This document shows, one piece after another, positions 60,105 through 64,000 of a stretch of DNA of 64,000 nucleotides. This stretch comes from Hymenobacter telluris (GTDB lineage: Bacteria; Bacteroidota; Bacteroidia; Cytophagales; Hymenobacteraceae): assembly GCF_017313265.1 (NCBI RefSeq), contig NZ_JAFLQZ010000005.1, positions 124,001 to 188,000 on the forward strand. The letters are read 5' to 3'. Within the stretch, counting starts at the first letter, position 1. Each line of letters opens with the position of its first letter. The notes below the pieces were generated by a model that saw only the letters and a program-made list of their open reading frames with translations, ran no database searches and was not told the DNA's origin. The translations under genes and the position numbers were made by a program.

Positions 60105-61427
60105 TCACTTAGGCGCTGCTACTTCCGCCTCGACTTTATTCAGGCCCAGCGCCAGGTACAGCCCCAGCAGTACGCCCAAGCTCACGAAGAACACCAGGCT
60201 CAGCAGCCAATTGTAGTACACAATGGCCCCCAAACTCACCACCGACAGCACCGTGGCAATCAGCGGAAACCAGGGGTAAAACGGCGTCACAAAGGGCCGC
60301 ACTAGTTCGGGCTCCTTACGGCGCAGCACAAACAAACTCAGCAAGCTCACCAGGTACATCAGCACTGCCCCCAGCACCGACAGCACAATGAGCTTATCGG
60401 TGGTGCCGGTCAGGAGCGAGATGCAGCCCACCACGCCGCCGGCCACCAAGGCCCAGTGCGGCGTTTGAAACCGGGGGTTGACGCGGGCCAGAAACCGGGG
60501 CAAATAGCCGGCGCGGGCCAGTGCAAACACCTGCCGCGAATACCCGATGATGGTGCCGTGAAACGAGGCAATCAGCCCAAACAGCCCGATGCTGGCAAAG
60601 GCCTTGGTCCAGGGGTTGCCTTTGCCGAGGGCGTAGCTCAAGGCCTCGGGCAGCGGGTAATCGATGGTGCTGAGGCGGTGCCAGTTGGTGACGCCGCCGG
60701 TAAGCACCATCGCGCCCAGCGCCAGAAATACCAACGTCAGCAGCCCGTAGGTGTAGCCGATGGGGATGGTGCGGCGCGGGTTTTCCACTTCCTCGGCCAC
60801 CATAGCCACGCCTTCAATGGCCAGGTAAAACCAGATGGCAAAGGGCAGGGCCGCAAACACGCCCGCCACCCCAAACGGCATCGGGTCAAGGAGGAAGTTG
60901 CTGGCTTTGAAATGCGGCGCCACCAAGCCCATAAACAGCAGCAGCTCGGCCACGGCCAGCAGCGTCACTACGAGCGAAAACATAGCCGACTCTTTGATAC
61001 CCAGCAGATTGATACCGATAAACAGCACGTAGCTGCCCAGCGCCGTAGCCAGCACCGGCACCGGCGGATACAGAAAATGCACGTAGCTACCCAGCGCAAA
61101 GGCAATGGCCGGCGGCGCAAACAGAAACTCTACCAGCGTAGCGTAGCCCGCCACAAACCCACCCACCGGCCCCAGCGCCCGGTGCGCGTACGCAAACGGC
61201 CCGCCCGCGTGCGGAATGGCCGTGGTTAGCTCGGTAAAGCTGAAAATGAACGTCACGTAGAGCACCGTAATCAGCAGCGTGGCCACCAGAAACCCCACCG
61301 TGCCTGATACCGCCCAGCCGTAGTTCCAGCCGAAATACTCGCCGGAAATCACCAGCCCCACGGCAATAGCCCACAGGTGCAAGGGCTTCAATACTTTCTT
61401 CAGAACAGGCGGCGCAGCATCGTTCAT
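60105..61427 (-). CDS. eat: Ethanolamine permease (APC family)
   Basis: The 440-residue protein has about 12 membrane segments and the amino-acid/polyamine transporter start with the ethanolamine-permease motif (WAIAVGLVISGEYFGWNYGW). Other family blocks are PHAGGPFAYAHRALGP, WFYLAIEGVAMVAEEVENPRR and SFHGTIIGYSRQVFALAR. It imports ethanolamine. It lies upstream of eutB on the same strand, separated by 257 bp with a repeat, so the two may not share one transcript. Confidence 0.94.
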   Translation of the reverse strand: MNDAAPPVLKKVLKPLHLWAIAVGLVISGEYFGWNYGWAVSGTVGFLVATLLITVLYVTFIFSFTELTTAIPHAGGPFAYAHRALGPVGGFVAGYATLVEFLFAPPAIAFALGSYVHFLYPPVPVLATALGSYVLFIGINLLGIKESAMFSLVVTLLAVAELLLFMGLVAPHFKASNFLLDPMPFGVAGVFAALPFAIWFYLAIEGVAMVAEEVENPRRTIPIGYTYGLLTLVFLALGAMVLTGGVTNWHRLSTIDYPLPEALSYALGKGNPWTKAFASIGLFGLIASFHGTIIGYSRQVFALARAGYLPRFLARVNPRFQTPHWALVAGGVVGCISLLTGTTDKLIVLSVLGAVLMYLVSLLSLFVLRRKEPELVRPFVTPFYPWFPLIATVLSVVSLGAIVYYNWLLSLVFFVSLGVLLGLYLALGLNKVEAEVAAPK

Positions 61428-61552
61428 ATTCCAGGGTTCAGCAGACAGCTAAACCCTTAACATAGGGGTTGTTGCACGAAATACACTATCCGCACTGATT
61501 TGCAGTAGCTTTAGTTGCCACTAAAGTTGTTTTGTGAAGAACCAACTAGTGC

Positions 61553-62188
61553 ATGTCAACCAGCATTCAGGAGCTACCATTTATGCAAGTACAAGAAGCG
61601 TTGCGCACGATTAAAGAGTTTTGGAGCGAGCCCGCCTGGCCTTTCGGGCAGGGCACCAACTCGCAGGAAATAGCCAGGATCAACCAGGAATTCAACTACG
61701 AACTGCCCCCCGACTTGCGCGAGTATCTGGCAGTGGCTCCGGCGCAGAACTTCCTGTTCGAAACCGTGGGCAACCCCATGGAAGTGTATGGCCTGCCGAA
61801 GCTGCAATACCGGCAGGACGGCTATAATTTCAACTCCGTGACCAACCAGGCAATACCCGACTGGCCGGCGCATTGGTTTATGCTGGCCGATGAAGGGGCC
61901 GACCCGGTTATTATCGACTTACAAGCCCCGGAAACTGGCGTACGCAAGCTTTACCACGGAGGCGGTGACTGGAACGAAGGTGAGAATATTGCCGATTCTA
62001 TTGGGCAATTTTTGCTTTGCAGCGCCGCCCTGCACCATGCCCTGCGTCACTTCACCAACGACCCCATCATCGACGATGCCAGCGGCTTCAATTTGGCACC
62101 GGAACCAGCTGCCTGGCTGTTTCCTCGCATCAAGCAATGGGCCCCAACCTACTACGAGGCCTGGTGCTCAACCTTTGAGAACAGCTAA
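61553..62188 (+). CDS. SMI1/KNR4 (SUKH) family protein
   Basis: The 211-residue protein has the SUKH motifs: IARINQEFNYELPPDLREYL (residues about 42-61), then MEVYGLPKLQYRQDGYN and WFMLADEGADPVIIDLQ, where the adenosine-deaminase-like strand pattern of SMI1/KNR4 is seen. Such proteins are often immunity proteins of polymorphic toxin systems, but no toxin gene is adjacent. A -7-like element TAGCTTTA (61506-61513) lies upstream. Confidence 0.82.
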   Translation: MSTSIQELPFMQVQEALRTIKEFWSEPAWPFGQGTNSQEIARINQEFNYELPPDLREYLAVAPAQNFLFETVGNPMEVYGLPKLQYRQDGYNFNSVTNQAIPDWPAHWFMLADEGADPVIIDLQAPETGVRKLYHGGGDWNEGENIADSIGQFLLCSAALHHALRHFTNDPIIDDASGFNLAPEPAAWLFPRIKQWAPTYYEAWCSTFENS

Positions 62189-62251
62189 ACAAAGCCCCCG
62201 TTAGCGTAAGGCGCCAGTAGTGGCGGCCATTCATTCTAGCAGTGCCTTCCA

Positions 62252-62259
62252 TACCTTAG
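62252..62259 (+). promoter_or_regulatory. -7-like element before the TPM-domain gene
   Basis: TACCTTAG matches TAnnTTTG at five of its six fixed bases and lies 20 bp before the ATG at 62279. Confidence 0.35.
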
Positions 62260-62278
62260 CCGGCCTACTGTTCTGCTT

Positions 62279-63817
62279 ATGCTCTCCCGTTTGCTGCACC
62301 TCCGTATTCTGCTGGTTTGCCTGCTCTTGGCGGCGTGCAACAGCCCCAGCGCTCCACCCAGTGCCCCCAGTTACCTCACTGCCATTCCCGACCCCAAAAC
62401 GCTGGGCGAAACCTACGTTAGTGACCCCGACGGGGTGCTCAGCGCCGCTACCATCAGTGCCCTCAACGATACCCTGCAAGCTCTCGACCAAGCGGGGCAG
62501 GCGCACATCGACGTGGTGCTAACAAACAGCATTGGCGACGAGGTACCGAAAGCAGCGGCACACGCCCTGTTCAACCACTGGCAGATTGGCGACCCCACCA
62601 AAAACAACGGCCTGCTCATTCTGCTCGTCCTCGACCAGCGCCGCATCGAGTTTGAAACCGGCTACGGCCTGGAAGCCGACCTGCCCGATGCGCTTTGCTA
62701 CCGCATTCAGCAGCGCTACATGCTACCCGCCGCCCGCGCCGGCAACTACGACCAAGCCGTGCAGCAAGGCGTAGCCGCCACCATTCGGCAGCTCACCACC
62801 GGCTCTATGGATGCCCCGCCGCTCAGTGACAGCGCCCGGCTTGATTCGATGATAGCCGCCGTTACGCAGCCGCAAGACCAGAACTACCACTTGAACAACA
62901 CCCCGGAAGTCCGGCTTTATGCTCCTGCCGCAGAAACAAGCAGTACCAGCCCCCTGTGGTCGATTGGTGTTGGGCTGGCGGGCTTGCTGGCGCTGCCGCT
63001 GTATCTGGCGCTGTGGTTTTTCACTACCGCAACCAGCAGCGTGTTTCGGTGGCTGTTGGCGGTGGCTTTGCTGCTGCCGGTACTGCTTTTCGTGCTGGCT
63101 TTCTCCACCGATGGCACTGTGAGCTTTTGGGTTGTGGTAGGCGTGGCATATCTGCTGCCGGGGCTGTATCTGCACGGCTACCTGGCGGTGGTTAATGTTC
63201 TGAACCGCACTAAGTACGCCCCCCAGGGCCGCCATGCCCAGCACACCTATCTGCACCAGATGCATTACCAGCTCGATTTCAGCGCCTACGTGTTTCCGGT
63301 GCTGCTGGCGTTCTACTGGCCTTGGCACCGCCGCCGCATGCAGCACCTGCGCGACACGCCCTACCCCTGCCCAACCTGCGCCGTCCCCATGCACCGGCTC
63401 CCCGAGCAAACCGACGACGAACTACTGGAGCTGGGCCAAGTGGCCGAAGAAATGATTGAATCGGTGGATTACGACGTGTGGCAGTGCCAACAGTGCCAGC
63501 AGAAACTGGTGCTGGGCTACCGCAACCTGGCCTCCGACGTCGAGCCTTGCCCCGCCTGCCAGCACCGTACCTACCGCCAAAAGCGCCGCCGCGTCATGCA
63601 GGCCGCTACCACTTCCTCGCCGGGGTGGGGGCTGCTGTACTTCCAGTGCGAATATTGCGGCCACAAACACGAAGAGAAGTTTACCATTGCCCAGCTTTCT
63701 ACGTCCTCCCGCAGCTCGTCCGGGAGCAGTTTCTCGTCGGGCAGCTCTTCTTCTAGCAGTAGTTCGTCCAGTAGCGGGGGCTCGTCGGGGGGCGGGGGCG
63801 CGGGCAGCAGCTGGTAA
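62279..63817 (+). CDS. TPM-domain membrane lipoprotein with zinc ribbons and Ser/Gly tail (YgcG-like)
   Basis: The 512-residue protein has a lipobox (LLLAAC, Cys about 20), a TPM domain (about 43-180; VSDPDGVLSAATISALNDTL, KNNGLLILLVLDQRRIEFET, GYGLEADLPD), two to three membrane segments (about 225-300), then a Cys-rich part with zinc-ribbon motifs (CPTCAVPMH, CQQCQQKL, CPACQHRTY, CEYCGHKHEE). It ends in a Ser run and Gly-rich tail ending in SSW, as in other YgcG/TPM proteins. The TPM domain in relatives has phosphatase or photosystem-repair roles; here the role is unknown. Confidence 0.9.
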   Translation: MLSRLLHLRILLVCLLLAACNSPSAPPSAPSYLTAIPDPKTLGETYVSDPDGVLSAATISALNDTLQALDQAGQAHIDVVLTNSIGDEVPKAAAHALFNHWQIGDPTKNNGLLILLVLDQRRIEFETGYGLEADLPDALCYRIQQRYMLPAARAGNYDQAVQQGVAATIRQLTTGSMDAPPLSDSARLDSMIAAVTQPQDQNYHLNNTPEVRLYAPAAETSSTSPLWSIGVGLAGLLALPLYLALWFFTTATSSVFRWLLAVALLLPVLLFVLAFSTDGTVSFWVVVGVAYLLPGLYLHGYLAVVNVLNRTKYAPQGRHAQHTYLHQMHYQLDFSAYVFPVLLAFYWPWHRRRMQHLRDTPYPCPTCAVPMHRLPEQTDDELLELGQVAEEMIESVDYDVWQCQQCQQKLVLGYRNLASDVEPCPACQHRTYRQKRRRVMQAATTSSPGWGLLYFQCEYCGHKHEEKFTIAQLSTSSRSSSGSSFSSGSSSSSSSSSSSGGSSGGGGAGSSW

Positions 63818-63880
63818 GTGGGGCGGCTTCTGTGGTAGAGAGCTGAACTTTAGCCCCACCTTCGCTGTACTACTCTATAC

Positions 63881-63888
63881 TATATTTG
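63881..63888 (+). promoter_or_regulatory. -7 element of the cold-shock gene
   Basis: TATATTTG is an exact match to TAnnTTTG. It predicts a 5' leader of about 45 nt before the ATG at 63940. A TTC at 63861 lies where the -33 TTG would be. Confidence 0.55.
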
Positions 63889-63939
63889 AAATGCTTAGCT
63901 TTAGGGTGAAAGCACACAGACCAAACAACCACACAACCT

Positions 63940-64000
63940 ATGGGGAAATCCCAAGCAAGCTTCGGTAAAAAGGAAAACGAGAAAAAGCGCCAGAAAAAGA
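63940..64000 (+). CDS. Cold-shock domain protein with basic N-terminal extension (partial)
   Basis: Only the first 20 codons are in the window (MGKSQASFGKKENEKKRQKK), and the frame runs off the right edge. From memory, this Lys-rich start is typical of the Cytophagales cold-shock proteins in which an extension of about 60 residues precedes the CspA-like RNA-binding domain. A perfect -7 promoter element lies 52 bp upstream. Confidence 0.75.
   Translation, partial: MGKSQASFGKKENEKKRQKK

Noticed and set aside
1..64000. tRNA, rRNA, riboswitch, insertion sequence or prophage genes
   Set aside because: I looked for tRNA cloverleaf ends, rRNA landmarks, cobalamin or magnesium riboswitch motifs and transposase motifs by eye and saw none that I could support; a covariance-model search would be needed to exclude weak ones.

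Overview
This 64 kb window is a chromosomal segment of a member of the Bacteroidota, most likely Hymenobacter or a close relative (Cytophagales, Hymenobacteraceae). The reasons are a SusC/SusD (RagA/RagB) pair, M56 peptidases fused to TonB C-terminal domains, a bacillithiol-type YpdA reductase, a GC-rich cold-shock gene with a basic N-terminal extension, the near absence of Shine-Dalgarno sequences, and -7 promoter elements of the Bacteroidota type (TAnnTTTG). I saw no rRNA, tRNA, CRISPR array, transposase, integrase or prophage gene.

Layout. 1-9500: the end of a large macroglobulin-like protein, DNA polymerase I, a zinc-ribbon methyltransferase, YpdA, a SGNH lipoprotein with an OmpP1/FadL barrel, and cyanophycinase. 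9800-13000: two unrelated magnesium transporters side by side (MgtE and CorA) and a lipoprotein. 13100-23000: ArfB, an M13 peptidase, an FG-GAP surface protein, an NTF2-like protein, a DUF2807 adhesin-like protein, a KAS III enzyme and a lipase-like lipoprotein. 23170-29200: a BlaI repressor with a clear operator, two BlaR1-like M56 peptidases, and a tandem pair of uncharacterised lipoproteins. 29400-37000: an EmrA/EmrB/TolC efflux set with a UspA protein, interrupted by an opposite-strand four-helix-bundle gene, and divergent from a GAF-type sigma-54 activator. 37300-39760: a McrB/McrC modification-dependent restriction system. 40200-53900: a SusC/SusD pair followed by three TldD and two PmbA (TldE) paralogues, with a small GIY-YIG nuclease gene between two hairpins. 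53960-64000: small beta-barrels, DUF4159, two SUKH (SMI1/KNR4) proteins, a cupin, EutB without EutC, an ethanolamine permease, a TPM-domain protein and the start of a cold-shock gene.

How the genes may work together. BlaI probably controls the M56 peptidases through the palindrome lying between the -33 and -7 elements. The efflux set may be controlled by the divergent sigma-54 activator. The SusC/SusD pair next to Tat-exported TldD proteases suggests a peptide uptake and processing locus. Ethanolamine permease plus EutB suggests ethanolamine use, with the small subunit encoded elsewhere or missing.

The most unusual content is intergenic. One family of hairpins is built from degenerate 8-bp units of the form GGNTGANT. 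A sister element is built from 7-bp units. A second hairpin family (GTCATTCCG...GAGGAATCTG) has a conserved loop and compensatory stem changes. Some hairpins abut start codons, and two small genes (GIY-YIG nuclease and four-helix bundle) sit between copies, which hints at repeat-associated gene movement.
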